A stretch of 64,000 nt of DNA from Pigmentiphaga sp. NML030171. GTDB taxonomy: Bacteria > Pseudomonadota > Gammaproteobacteria > Burkholderiales > Burkholderiaceae_B. This document shows positions 36,041 through 45,452 of this stretch, piece by piece. Position numbers and translations under genes: made by a program. The notes beneath the pieces are model-generated. The model saw only the letters and a list, made by a program, of their open reading frames with translations. It had not been told where the DNA came from and ran no database searches. Location of the stretch: contig NZ_NINX01000016.1 in NCBI RefSeq assembly GCF_002188635.1, forward strand, positions 1-64,000. Reading direction: 5' to 3'. Numbering within the stretch: position 1 is the first letter of the stretch; every line of letters starts with the position of its first letter.

Positions 36041-38319
36041 GCTTGTTCCTCGTCGTCGCCGTCCCAGGTGTTGTCGCTGTCGCTGCCGGGAGGATCGAGC
36101 TGGCGGGTCTGTGCCTGGTGCAGGCGGTAGTAGGCGCCGCCCTTGGCGATCAGGTCCTCGTGGCGGCCCTGCTCGACGATGCGGCCACGGTCCAGCACCA
36201 CCAGCCGGTCGGCCCGCCGCAAGGTGCTGAGCCGGTGGGCCACGGCGATGGTGGTGCGCCCCTGCACCAGGTTGTCCAGCGCCTTCTGGATCTCCTGTTC
36301 GGTCGAGGTGTCGACCGACGACGTGGCCTCGTCCAGGATCAGGATGCGCGGATCGATCAGCAGCGCGCGGGCGATGGAGATGCGCTGGCGCTCGCCTCCC
36401 GACAGGGCCTGGCCGCGTTCGCCCACCAGCGAATCATAGCCGTGCGGCAGGCGCAGGATGAACTCGTGCGCGTGGGCCGCGCGCGCAGCGGCCACGATCT
36501 CCTCGCGGGTCGCGTCGGGCTTGCCGTAGGCGATGTTCTCGGCCACCGTCCCGAAGAACAGGAAGGGCTCCTGCAGCACCACGCCGATGTTGCGCCGGTA
36601 CTCGGGAATGGACAACGCGCGGATGTCGACGCCGTCCACCTTGATCGATCCCTGCGCGACGTCGTAGAAACGGCAGATCAGGTTGACCAGCGTGCTCTTG
36701 CCCGAGCCGCTGTGCCCCACCAGGCCAATCATCTCGCCCGGCCGGATGTCCAGGTCTATGCCGCGCAGCACGGCGCGCGTGCCGTAGCGGAAGGTCGCCT
36801 CGCGGATCTGGATGCTCCCCTCCACCCGGCCGATGGGCACCGGATGGGCCGGTTCGGGCACGCTGGAGACGCGGTCCAGGATGTCGAAGATGCGCTTGGC
36901 GCCCGCCGCCGCCTTTTGCGTGACCGAGACGATGCGGCTCATGGAGTCCAGCCGCAGGTAGAAGCGGCTGATGTAGGCCAGGAACGCCGCCAGCACACCC
37001 ACCGAGATATGGTGGTTGGCGATCTGCCAGATGCCGAATATCCAGACCACCAGCAGGCCGACCTCGGTCAGCAGGATGACCGTGGGCGAGAACATCGACC
37101 ACGTGGTGTTGACCTTGTCGTTGACCGCGAGGTTGTGGTTGTTGGCCTCGCGAAAGCGCGCCACTTCGCGCTTTTCCTGGGCGAAGGCCTTGACCACCCG
37201 GATGCCCGGGATGGTGTCGGCCAGCACGTTGGTGATCTCGGCCCAGTTGCGGTCCACCTTCTCGAACCCGTGGCGCAGCTTGTCGCGCACCAGGTGGATC
37301 AGCCAGGCGATGAAGGGCAGCGGCAGCAGCGTGACCAGCGCCAGCCAGGGATCGATGGAGACCAGGATGCCGGCGGTCATCAGGATCATCAGCACGTCGG
37401 TGGCGAAGTCCAGCAGGTGCAGCGACAGGAAGACGCAGATGCGGTCGGTCTCGTTGCCGATGCGCGCCATGAGATCGCCCGTGCGCTTGCCGCCGAAGTA
37501 TTCCAGCGACAGTTGCTGCAGGTGTTCATAGGCGCTGGTGCGCAGGTCGGCGCCGATGCGCTCGCTGACCCACGCCAGGATGTAGGTGCGCGACCAGCCC
37601 AGCACCCAGGCCACCAGCGCCGCGCCCAGCAGCCCGGACAGGTACAGCGCGGCCAGCTCGTAGTCGATGGGCTTGCCGTTCTGGAACGGGATCAGCACGT
37701 CGTCCATCAGGGGCATGGTCAGGTAGGGCGGAACCAGCGTCGCGGCGGTGGACAGGACAGTCAGGATGAAGCCCAGGAGCAGCCGGCCGCGATAGGGCCG
37801 GGCGAAACGGCGCAGCCGCAGCAGGGCCCAGCCCCGGTTCTCGACCGGTGCCTCCGCCTCGCAGGCCGGGCAGTCCTGCTCGCCTTCCGGCAGCGGCGCA
37901 TGGCAGCGCGGGCAGGCCGGGGCCAGCCGGGCCGCCACGCCGCCCCGCGCCAGCGCGGCCAGCTGGCGGTCGAACTGGTCGGCCAGCCGGACGGCACCGG
38001 CGTGGTGCGCCATGGTCGTGCGCCAGAGCGCCAGCCGGGCCTGCGCATCCACCAGCTCGACCGCGACCACGCCCGCGTGGTCCGACAGCGCCAGCCGCAT
38101 CCCCTCGCGCAGTGGCCAGTCGCGCCATCCCGGCGCATCGGCCGAGGCCGCCAGCAGCCGGGTCTCGGTCAGCACCAGCGCGCCCCGGGCATAGCGCAGT
38201 TCGGTATCGAGATCCAGCTCCAGCCAGGCGCAGACGGTTTCGCCGTCGGCCAGCGGCGGGGCGGCCTGGCCACGCCAGGCATCGGGCAGGGAGGACAACG
38301 GATAAGACGCGGCAGTCAT
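36037..38319 (-). CDS. ABC exporter (fused TMD-NBD) with N-terminal zinc ribbon
   Basis: A 760-residue half-transporter. Residues 1-165 are an extra cytoplasmic region ending in a CPRCHAPL-x7-CPAC zinc ribbon; residues about 175-470 form the six-helix type-1 exporter TMD; the NBD follows with Walker A GHSGSGKST, signature LSGGERQR, Walker B ILILDEATSSVD and H-loop AHRLS. The ATG at 38319 is favoured over a TTG six codons upstream, though neither has a good ribosome site. It is co-translated with DUF1854 and divergent from the cyanophycin synthetase pair. Export substrate unknown; a locus-encoded peptide-like product is the obvious guess. Confidence 0.82.
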   Translation of the reverse strand: MTAASYPLSSLPDAWRGQAAPPLADGETVCAWLELDLDTELRYARGALVLTETRLLAASADAPGWRDWPLREGMRLALSDHAGVVAVELVDAQARLALWRTTMAHHAGAVRLADQFDRQLAALARGGVAARLAPACPRCHAPLPEGEQDCPACEAEAPVENRGWALLRLRRFARPYRGRLLLGFILTVLSTAATLVPPYLTMPLMDDVLIPFQNGKPIDYELAALYLSGLLGAALVAWVLGWSRTYILAWVSERIGADLRTSAYEHLQQLSLEYFGGKRTGDLMARIGNETDRICVFLSLHLLDFATDVLMILMTAGILVSIDPWLALVTLLPLPFIAWLIHLVRDKLRHGFEKVDRNWAEITNVLADTIPGIRVVKAFAQEKREVARFREANNHNLAVNDKVNTTWSMFSPTVILLTEVGLLVVWIFGIWQIANHHISVGVLAAFLAYISRFYLRLDSMSRIVSVTQKAAAGAKRIFDILDRVSSVPEPAHPVPIGRVEGSIQIREATFRYGTRAVLRGIDLDIRPGEMIGLVGHSGSGKSTLVNLICRFYDVAQGSIKVDGVDIRALSIPEYRRNIGVVLQEPFLFFGTVAENIAYGKPDATREEIVAAARAAHAHEFILRLPHGYDSLVGERGQALSGGERQRISIARALLIDPRILILDEATSSVDTSTEQEIQKALDNLVQGRTTIAVAHRLSTLRRADRLVVLDRGRIVEQGRHEDLIAKGGAYYRLHQAQTRQLDPPGSDSDNTWDGDDEEQA

Positions 38320-38688
38320 CGGCGGGCAGTGCCCCAAATAAGCAACATAGTATTTGTAACTATTTATAATTCATGAAAATATGTCAGCCTCACGTAAGTA
38401 TTATAGTTCCCACCAACTTCCGTTGTTCGAGAAACCGATGCGTTGTAGCGTCGCATCTAGGGGATTCCCTAAACCGTGTATTCCATCTTGCCTGCCAGGC
38501 AAGGGGGCAATACATTTCCGCTCATCTACGATTGTCATCGGATTGACTCGAGTACGCCCCGAGAGCGTACACCCAGCTCGCATCGTTCCACCCGGACCCT
38601 CGTCCCAACTTCTCAGCCTGTCCGCGCCGCCTGCACGCCCCGGTTTTCCGTTCCGCGCCGCGCGCCCCGCTCCAGACCCATTTTCGTC
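38320..38688. promoter_or_regulatory. Divergent promoter region, ABC exporter / cphA pair
   Basis: A 369-bp gap with unusually AT-rich DNA at 38335-38410, likely core promoters. Two dyads stand out: CTTGCCTG-C-CAGGCAAG (38487-38503, perfect 8-bp arms) and GTACGC-N7-GCGTAC (38552-38570). TTGACT at 38543-38548 is a possible -35 for the + strand but its -10 is poor. No ORF with a ribosome site is present. Confidence 0.45.
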
Positions 38689-40860
38689 ATGAAACGCAAA
38701 CACATTGAATTCCTCGATGTGCTGTCCCTGCGCGGACCCAGCATGTGGACTTATCCGCCCGTCCTCGAGGCCTGGGTGGACATCGGGGAGCTCGAGGACT
38801 TTCCGTCCAACCTGATCCCGGGCTTCTACGAGCGGCTGGAGGCCTGGCTGCCGACGCTGATCGAGCACCGTTGCAGCTACGACGAACGCGGCGGCTTCCT
38901 GCGCCGCGTGCGCGAAGGCACCTGGCCGGGCCACATCCTGGAACACGTCACGCTGGAGCTGCAGAACCTGGCCGGACTGCCGGGCGGCTTCGGCAAGGCG
39001 CGCGAGACGTCCACCCGCGGGGTCTACCGCGTCATCGTCAGCGCCTACCAGGAAGAAGTCACGCGCGCCGCGCTCCACACGGCGCGCGATCTGGTCATGG
39101 CCGCGATCGAGGACCGCCCCTACGACGTGCCGGCGGCCATCGAGGCCCTGCGCGACCTCGTCAACGAACACTGGCTGGGCCCCAGCACCGCCAGCATCGT
39201 GCAGGCCGCCGAGGACCGCCGCATTCCCTACATCCGCCTCAACCAGGGCAACCTGGTGCAGTTCGGCTACGGCGCCGCCCAGCACCGCATCTGGACCGCC
39301 GAGACCGACCGCACCAGCGCCGTGGCCGAAGGCATCGCCTGCGACAAGGACCTGACCAAGAGCCTGCTGCAGGCCTGCGGCGTCCCCGTGCCCGAGGGAC
39401 GCGCCGTGGACAGCAAGGACGACGCGTGGGAAGCCGCGCAGGAAATCGGCCTGCCGGTGGTGGTCAAGCCCAGCGACGGCAACCACGGCCGGGGCGTGTT
39501 CCTGGACCTGCGCACGCGCGAAGCCATCGAGACCGCATTCGACGTGGCCAGCGGCGAAGGCAGCGGCGTGATCGTCGAGCGCTGCGTGCCCGGCAACGAA
39601 CATCGCCTGCTGGTGGTGGGCGACCGCATGGTGGCCGCGGCGCGCGGCAAGACGGCCTCGGTGATCGGCGACGGCCGCTCCACGATCCAGCAGCTGATCG
39701 GCAGCCAGCTCAACTCGGACCCGCGCCGCGGCAACACCGAAGAGCATCCGCTGAACCTGGTCGCGCTGGACTCCGCCGCGCGCATCGAACTCGAACGCCA
39801 GGGCTATGACGGCGACTCCGTCCCGCCCGCCGGCAAGGAAGTCCTGATCCAGCGCAACGGCAACGTCGCCTTCGACGTGACCGACGAAGTCCACCCCTCG
39901 GTCGCGGCGCACGTGCGGCTGGCGGCGCGCATCGTCGGCCTGGACATCGCCGGCGTGGACCTGGTGGCCGAGGACATCTCGCGGCCGCTCGAGGAACAGG
40001 GCGGCGCCATCGTCGAGGTCAACGCCGGCCCCGGCCTGCTGATGCACCTGAAGCCGGCCGAGGGCAAGCCCCGTCCCGTGGGCCGCGCCATCGTCGACCA
40101 CCTGTTTCCCAACGGCGCCGAAGGCCGCATCCCCCTGGTGGGCGTGTCCGGCAGCCACGGCATGACCGGCGTGGTGCACCTGGTCGGGCAATTCCTGCGG
40201 CTGTCGGGCCGCCGCGTGGCCACGGCGTCCAGCCAGGGCCTGTACTTCGACCACCGCCAGGTCGATCGCGCCCCCGCCGGCTGGAGCGCCGTGCAGCGCG
40301 CGCTGATGAACCCCCTGATGGAAGCGGCCGCGATCGAGAACGGCGCGCGCGCCATCCTGACGCAAGGCCTGGCCTACGACCGCTGCCAGGTCGGCGTGGT
40401 GACCAACCTGGACCCCGCGCAGACGCATCCGGACCTGTCCATCGTCGAGCCGCAGCAGATCTTCAACGTGCTGCGCACCCAGGTCGACGTCGTGCTGCCC
40501 ACCGGCTGCGCCGTGCTGAACGCCGCCGACGAACTGGTGGCCGACATGGCCCGGCTGTGCGACGGCGAGGTGATGTTCTTCGCGCGCGACGGCAAGCTGC
40601 CCCGCATCGCCGAGCACCTGGCCGCCGGCAAGCGCGCGGTCTTCGTACGCGCCGGCTCCATCGTGCTCGCCCACGGCGCGGACGAAACCCTCCTGGCCCC
40701 GCTTGCCTCCGTGCCCTGCCTGGCCGGACAGCCGGGCCTGCCGATCGAAAGCGTCCTGGCCGCCGTTGCCACGGGCTGGGCGCTGGACCTGCCGCGGGAC
40801 TGCATCCGCGCCGGGATCGAAACCTACGGCATGCCGGCCCCCGCGGCCGCCGCGGCCTGA
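38689..40860 (+). CDS. Cyanophycin synthetase-like protein with degenerate Mur site (CphA'/CphA2-like)
   Basis: A 723-residue paralogue of CphA. Residues 1-160 match the CphA N-terminal domain; about 215-475 is an ATP-grasp domain that keeps VVVKPSDGNHGRGV and IVEVNAGPGLLMHL. The Mur-ligase-like part begins at about 480, but its P-loop reads GSHGMTG: the nucleotide-binding Lys is Met492. The protein also ends before the C-terminal Mur domain, about 150 residues short. So the ATP-grasp chemistry (backbone Asp addition, or dipeptide addition as in CphA2) may survive while Mur-type Arg addition should not. The cphA start is 29 nt downstream. Confidence 0.8.
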   Translation: MKRKHIEFLDVLSLRGPSMWTYPPVLEAWVDIGELEDFPSNLIPGFYERLEAWLPTLIEHRCSYDERGGFLRRVREGTWPGHILEHVTLELQNLAGLPGGFGKARETSTRGVYRVIVSAYQEEVTRAALHTARDLVMAAIEDRPYDVPAAIEALRDLVNEHWLGPSTASIVQAAEDRRIPYIRLNQGNLVQFGYGAAQHRIWTAETDRTSAVAEGIACDKDLTKSLLQACGVPVPEGRAVDSKDDAWEAAQEIGLPVVVKPSDGNHGRGVFLDLRTREAIETAFDVASGEGSGVIVERCVPGNEHRLLVVGDRMVAAARGKTASVIGDGRSTIQQLIGSQLNSDPRRGNTEEHPLNLVALDSAARIELERQGYDGDSVPPAGKEVLIQRNGNVAFDVTDEVHPSVAAHVRLAARIVGLDIAGVDLVAEDISRPLEEQGGAIVEVNAGPGLLMHLKPAEGKPRPVGRAIVDHLFPNGAEGRIPLVGVSGSHGMTGVVHLVGQFLRLSGRRVATASSQGLYFDHRQVDRAPAGWSAVQRALMNPLMEAAAIENGARAILTQGLAYDRCQVGVVTNLDPAQTHPDLSIVEPQQIFNVLRTQVDVVLPTGCAVLNAADELVADMARLCDGEVMFFARDGKLPRIAEHLAAGKRAVFVRAGSIVLAHGADETLLAPLASVPCLAGQPGLPIESVLAAVATGWALDLPRDCIRAGIETYGMPAPAAAAA

Positions 40861-40889
40861 AAGCCTGGGAAACGCACAGGAAGAACATC

Positions 40890-43511
40890 ATGGAAGTCTC
40901 ACGTATCCGCGCGCTGCGCGGCCCCAACCTGTGGAGCCGGCGCACCGCGCTCGAGGCGATCGTCTCGTGCACCGAAGCCGAGCGCGCCATCGCCGGCATC
41001 CCCGGCTTCGAGGCGCGCCTGCGCGCCCGCTTTCCCGCCATCGGCCTGTTGCAGCCGGCGGGACAGGAACGCTCCGTGTCCATGGCACGCGCGCTCGGGC
41101 TCGCCACGCTGGGGCTGCAATCGCAGGCCGGCTGCCCGGTCACCTTCGTGCGCACCGTCCCCACGCTGGACGCGGGCATCTACCAGGTCGTGGTCGAGTA
41201 CACCGAGGAAGAAGTCGGCAGGCTGGCCCTGAAATTCGCGCTCGAACTGTGCCAGGCCGCCGAACAGGACACGCCCTTCGACCTGGAGGCCGCGCTGGCC
41301 AAGCTGCGCGACCTGGACGAGGACGTCCGCATCGGTCCCAGCACCGGCGCCATCGTGCAGGCGGCGGTCCAGCGCGGCATCCCGTACCGCCGCCTGACCC
41401 AGGGCAGCCTGATCCAGTTCGGCTGGGGCAAGAAGCAGCGGCGCATCCAGGCTGCCGAAATGGACCGCAGCAGCGCCATCGCCGAATCGATCGCCCAGGA
41501 CAAGGAACTGACCAAGACGCTGCTGCATGCCGCCGGCGTCCCGGTGCCCGAGGGCCGCCCCGTCGAGGATGCCGAGGACGCCTGGGCGGCGGCGCAGGAG
41601 ATAGGCGCCCCCGTGGTCGTCAAGCCACGCGACGGCAACCAGGGCAAGGGCGTCGCGGTCAACATCTCGACGCGCGAGCAGGTCCTGGCGGCCTATGCCG
41701 TGGCCGAAAAGTACGGTTCGGCGGTCCTGGTCGAACGCTACATTCCCGGCCACGATTTCCGCCTGCTGGTGGTGGGCAACAACCTGGTCGCGGCCTCGCG
41801 GCGGGATCCGCCGCAGGTGTTCGGCGACGCGGTGCACACCATCCGCGAACTGGTGGAAGAAGTGAACAAGGATCCTCGCCGCGGCGAGGGCCACGCCACC
41901 AGCCTGACCAAGATCCGCCTGGACGACATCGCCATCGCGACGCTGGCCAAGGCGGGCTACACTCCCGACTCGGTCCCGCCCAAGGGCGCGCTGGTCATCC
42001 TGCGCAACAACGCCAACCTGAGCACGGGCGGCACGGCCACCGACGTCACCGACGAAGTCCACCCCGAGTTCGCCGCCCACGCCATCGCGGCGGCGCGCAC
42101 GGTGGGCCTGGACATCTGCGGCGTGGACGTCGTGGCCGGCACCGTGATCAAGCCGCTGGAAAGCCAGGGCGGGGCCATCGTGGAAGTCAATGCCGCTCCC
42201 GGCCTGCGTATGCATCTCGCCCCGTCCTACGGCAAGCCGCGCGCCGTGGGCGAGGCCGTCATCGCCGACATGTTCGCGCCCGAGGACGACGGCCGCATCC
42301 CCCTGGTCGCGGTGGCCGGCACCAACGGCAAGACCACGACCGTGCGCCTGATCGCCCATCTGCAGGGCGTCAACGGCCATCTGGTCGGCATGACCAATTC
42401 GGACGGCGTCTACATCGGCCAGCAGCGCATCGACGTGGGCGACTGCAGCGGGCCGCGCAGCGCCCGCAACGTGCTGCTGCACCCCGACGTCGACGCGGCC
42501 GTGTTCGAGACGGCGCGCGGCGGCATCCTGCGCGAGGGACTGGGCTTCGATCGCTGCGACGTGGCGGTGGTGACCAACATCGGCATGGGCGACCACCTGG
42601 GCCTGAACTTCATCAGCACGGTCGAGGATCTCGCGGTGGTCAAGCGGGTGATCGTCGAGAACGTGGCGCCCACCGGCACCGCCGTGCTCAACGCCACCGA
42701 CCCCAACGTCGCCAACATGGCCGACAGCTGCCCCGGTTCGGTGATCTTCTTCTCCAGCGACCGCCAGCACACGCTGATCACCACCCAGCGCGCCAAGAAC
42801 CAGCGCGTGGTCTATCGCGACGGGCAAGCCATCGTCGCGGCGCGCGGCGCCGAGGAACAGCGCATCGCGCTGGCCGACATCCCGCTGACCTACGACGGCG
42901 CGATCGACTTCCAGGTCGAGAACGCCATGGCGGCCATCGCCGCCGCCTGGGCGCTGGGCCTGGACTGGCAGGTCATCCGCCGCGGCCTGGCCAGCTTCGT
43001 GAACGACGCCCAGACCGCGCCCGGCCGTTTCAATCGCTTCGAGTTCCGCGGTGCCACGATCTTCGCCGACTACGGCCACAACCCGGACGCCATCCAGGCG
43101 CTGGTGCGCGCGATCGAGCGCATGCCCGCCAAGCGGCGTTCGGTGGTGATCAGCGGCGCCGGCGACCGCCGCGACGTGGACATCCGGCGACAGACCGAAA
43201 TCCTGGGCACCGCCTTCGACCAGGTCGTGCTGTACGAAGACCAGTGCCAGCGCGGCCGCGAGGATGGCGCAGTGCTGGCCCTGCTGCGCGAGGGCCTGGC
43301 GGGCGCGACCCGCGCGCAGGACGTACGCGAGATCCGCGGGGAGTTCCTGGCCATCGACACGGCCATGGACGAACTCGGGGCGGGCGATCTGTGCCTGATC
43401 CTGGTGGATCAGGTGGAGGAAGCGCTGGCCCACATCGAGCAGCGCATCGCCGCGGATTGCGCGATCAATGCGGCGATGCGGCAGCCAGCAGGCCAATCAA
43501 TCGCGCATTGA
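40890..43511 (+). CDS. cphA: Cyanophycin synthetase
   Basis: A full-length 873-residue enzyme that builds the Asp-backbone/Arg-side-chain polymer from Asp, Arg and ATP. Domains in order: N-terminal domain (to about 160), ATP-grasp (VVVKPRDGNQGKGVAV near 245, IVEVNAAPGLRMHL near 430), Mur ligase with intact P-loop GTNGKTTT (Lys481) and the C-terminal Mur domain including FADYGHNPDAIQALV. AGGAAG precedes the ATG. It follows the degenerate paralogue and its 3' end overlaps the convergent arginase-like gene by 47 nt. No cyanophycinase or isoaspartyl dipeptidase is in the window. Confidence 0.9.
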   Translation: MEVSRIRALRGPNLWSRRTALEAIVSCTEAERAIAGIPGFEARLRARFPAIGLLQPAGQERSVSMARALGLATLGLQSQAGCPVTFVRTVPTLDAGIYQVVVEYTEEEVGRLALKFALELCQAAEQDTPFDLEAALAKLRDLDEDVRIGPSTGAIVQAAVQRGIPYRRLTQGSLIQFGWGKKQRRIQAAEMDRSSAIAESIAQDKELTKTLLHAAGVPVPEGRPVEDAEDAWAAAQEIGAPVVVKPRDGNQGKGVAVNISTREQVLAAYAVAEKYGSAVLVERYIPGHDFRLLVVGNNLVAASRRDPPQVFGDAVHTIRELVEEVNKDPRRGEGHATSLTKIRLDDIAIATLAKAGYTPDSVPPKGALVILRNNANLSTGGTATDVTDEVHPEFAAHAIAAARTVGLDICGVDVVAGTVIKPLESQGGAIVEVNAAPGLRMHLAPSYGKPRAVGEAVIADMFAPEDDGRIPLVAVAGTNGKTTTVRLIAHLQGVNGHLVGMTNSDGVYIGQQRIDVGDCSGPRSARNVLLHPDVDAAVFETARGGILREGLGFDRCDVAVVTNIGMGDHLGLNFISTVEDLAVVKRVIVENVAPTGTAVLNATDPNVANMADSCPGSVIFFSSDRQHTLITTQRAKNQRVVYRDGQAIVAARGAEEQRIALADIPLTYDGAIDFQVENAMAAIAAAWALGLDWQVIRRGLASFVNDAQTAPGRFNRFEFRGATIFADYGHNPDAIQALVRAIERMPAKRRSVVISGAGDRRDVDIRRQTEILGTAFDQVVLYEDQCQRGREDGAVLALLREGLAGATRAQDVREIRGEFLAIDTAMDELGAGDLCLILVDQVEEALAHIEQRIAADCAINAAMRQPAGQSIAH

Positions 43512-44340
43512 GCGCGTGCTGCTGGGCCTGCCATTGCGCCAGGAGTTCCGCCGATGGCGCCTCCTGGCCGTCGGCGGCGCTCAGCCACCGCTTCCACCAG
43601 GCGCGGTACTCGTAGTGCGAGACCTCGCCCGTGATGTCGCTGCCGATCACGCGGCCCGACAGCGCCTCGAGCGCCCGGGCCACGTGCTCCTCGCGCAGGA
43701 TGCCCTGGTCCCAGTTGGTGCGCGCCACCTCGGGGTGGAACACGTCCTTGTCGATCGAGACATAGGTCGGCTCGGACGAGGCCGCCAGGACGGGCAGCAC
43801 CGCATCCATCAGCGCCTGCGGGCCGTCGAAGCTGCGCACGGCGCCGCCCAGGCCCAGCAGCCGGGCCCAGCCGGCATCCACGTTCATGCACCAGTAGCTG
43901 AGCTTGCCGCCCGCCAGCGGACGCAGATAGTTTTCCCAGCTGTGCGACCAGCCCACGTCGCCCGACGTGATGCCGATCACATGGACGTGCGACACGAAGG
44001 GCAGCGCGGCCACCCTGCGCACCCACGACCCGCAGTGGATGCCGAACAGATAGCGCATGTTGTCCGGATGGTTGTCGAACACCACCACGCGGAACGGCCC
44101 TCGCGCGCGCATGCGCTCGATCAGGGGCCAGCTCAGGTGGTGGAAATCGCCGCTGCCCATCAGCACCGTGCCATGCTGCGCGGGCATCGCGCCGTCCAGC
44201 TCGCGCCGCAGGGCGCGGAACGTGGCCAGCGAGCACCCGAAGCGCACGGACTCCTGCCAGGACTGCAGCGGCAGCACCGTGGCGCCGGCCACGTGGCCGC
44301 AGGCATCGTCGAAATCGAGCACCAGCGGAGCCGCATTCAT
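43465..44340 (-). CDS. Arginase/agmatinase-type ureohydrolase family protein
   Basis: A 291-residue member of the ureohydrolase superfamily. Metal-site motifs are GSGDFHHLS, VVVFDNHPDNM (D-x-H-x-D) and YVSIDKDVFHPEV (S-x-D-x-D), with the expected spacing; SHSWENYL lies between them. These enzymes remove urea or a related group from arginine, agmatine, guanidines or formimidoyl compounds. Overall it is divergent from classical arginases. It is last in an operon with an aminotransferase and a FemAB-like protein (ATGA overlap), beside cyanophycin genes that consume arginine, so arginine-derived chemistry is likely. Confidence 0.72.
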   Translation of the reverse strand: MNAAPLVLDFDDACGHVAGATVLPLQSWQESVRFGCSLATFRALRRELDGAMPAQHGTVLMGSGDFHHLSWPLIERMRARGPFRVVVFDNHPDNMRYLFGIHCGSWVRRVAALPFVSHVHVIGITSGDVGWSHSWENYLRPLAGGKLSYWCMNVDAGWARLLGLGGAVRSFDGPQALMDAVLPVLAASSEPTYVSIDKDVFHPEVARTNWDQGILREEHVARALEALSGRVIGSDITGEVSHYEYRAWWKRWLSAADGQEAPSAELLAQWQAQQHALNARLIGLLAAASPH

Positions 44341-45452
44341 GACTTGTCGCCCTCGCTCCACGTACGGTCGCCCTCGAAACGCCCGGCGAAGCGCTTGAGC
44401 ACGGCCCGCAGCAGGGGATTGCGGATGTAGACGGCGTGCCGGGTGAAGGTGAACGACGCCCCCAGGTAGGATTTCACCTCGGGATCGGTCCAGCCGGCGA
44501 TGTAATGGCGCAAGCCGCGTTCCAGCGCGTATTCGAGGTTGACCATCCAGCTGACGAAATACAGGTTGTTGTCCCGCGCCTCGGGATACCGGAACCCGAT
44601 GTACTTGTCGACCAGGTTGCCGTCGCACTCGAAGCAGATGTTGTAGCCGATCATCCGGCCTTCGCGCCGGTACACGAAAATGATCCCGCCGCTGTCGCCA
44701 TCCTGCAGGACCCGCTGGAAGAAGTCTTCCGTCAGCAGGTCGAAATGCATCTCGCTCTGGTCGTAGACGTTGCGGTACAGCGCATAGAACTCGCGCAGCA
44801 CCTCGGGGCGCGTGAACCGGGCATCGCCCGCCATGACCCGCTCGATGTCCAGCCCCGCGCGCGAGCGCAGCTTGCGGCGGATGTTCTTGCGCCGCGAATA
44901 GGACACCCTTTCCAGATAAGCGTCCAGGCTGGTGAAATCCACGGGTACGTAGGCCAGCGCCTGGCCTTCCACCAGCACGAAGCCCTCGGCCTGGCAGGCC
45001 TGGGCCAGCGCCGCCGCGTAGTCGTTTTCCTCAGCGCTCAGCAGCGGCGAGTCCTGCGGCAGGTCCTTGACGATCAGGAACGGCTGCTGGCCGCCGTGCT
45101 CGGCCTTCAGTTGCGCGGCCAGGCGCACGGGATCCGTGCCCGCGGCCAGCAATGCGTATTCCGAGACGGTCGTGCCGACGAACGCGGTGCGCGGCTGCAG
45201 CAGGCCCTTCCAGAAGCGGAAGCCCGGCAGGCGCCGCACGAGGCGCTTGGCACCGTCGTCGGCAGTGGTCAGCAGGTCGAAGCGGGCGCGGAACATCGGG
45301 CCGCCGCTGGCGGTCACCCACGCAGAAAAGCCTTGGGGCGGGCAAGCCAGGAAATGGCCTACCAGCCCCTCGGGTTCCAACCTGTTCAGGTACGGCCGCA
45401 GGAAGTCCGGGGTCGCCCCCGGACCGGCAACCTCAACCGCCGTTCTTTGCAC
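44337..45452 (-). CDS. FemAB/GNAT-type acyl- or aminoacyl-transferase
   Basis: A 371-residue cytosolic protein starting at a GTG (45452). The C-terminal half (about 170-330) has the BioF2/FemXAB-like GNAT pattern: YLERVSYSRRKNIRRKLRSR, EFYALYRNVYDQSEMHF, GGIIFVYRREGRMIGYNICF and DKYIGFRYPEARDNNLYF. Such enzymes join an acyl or aminoacyl group to an amine, for example on lipid-linked peptides. Its start lies 20 nt inside the aminotransferase gene and its stop overlaps the ureohydrolase ATG, so all three are translationally coupled. Confidence 0.68.
   Translation of the reverse strand: MQRTAVEVAGPGATPDFLRPYLNRLEPEGLVGHFLACPPQGFSAWVTASGGPMFRARFDLLTTADDGAKRLVRRLPGFRFWKGLLQPRTAFVGTTVSEYALLAAGTDPVRLAAQLKAEHGGQQPFLIVKDLPQDSPLLSAEENDYAAALAQACQAEGFVLVEGQALAYVPVDFTSLDAYLERVSYSRRKNIRRKLRSRAGLDIERVMAGDARFTRPEVLREFYALYRNVYDQSEMHFDLLTEDFFQRVLQDGDSGGIIFVYRREGRMIGYNICFECDGNLVDKYIGFRYPEARDNNLYFVSWMVNLEYALERGLRHYIAGWTDPEVKSYLGASFTFTRHAVYIRNPLLRAVLKRFAGRFEGDRTWSEGDKS

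Noticed and set aside
38476-38688. N-terminal extension of the first cphA-like protein by 71 codons
   Set aside because: The upstream codons have no similarity to the CphA N-terminus and cover the AT-rich promoter with its palindromes; the ATG at 38689 begins the conserved MKRKHIEFLDVLSLRGP.
38689-40860. Pseudogene or frameshifted copy of cphA
   Set aside because: The frame is intact for 723 codons with conserved ATP-grasp motifs, and known relatives carry a similar second copy; loss of the Mur site looks like functional divergence, not decay.
40899-43496. 865-codon minus-strand open frame opposite cphA
   Set aside because: A mirror of the conserved cphA codons; no recognisable product.
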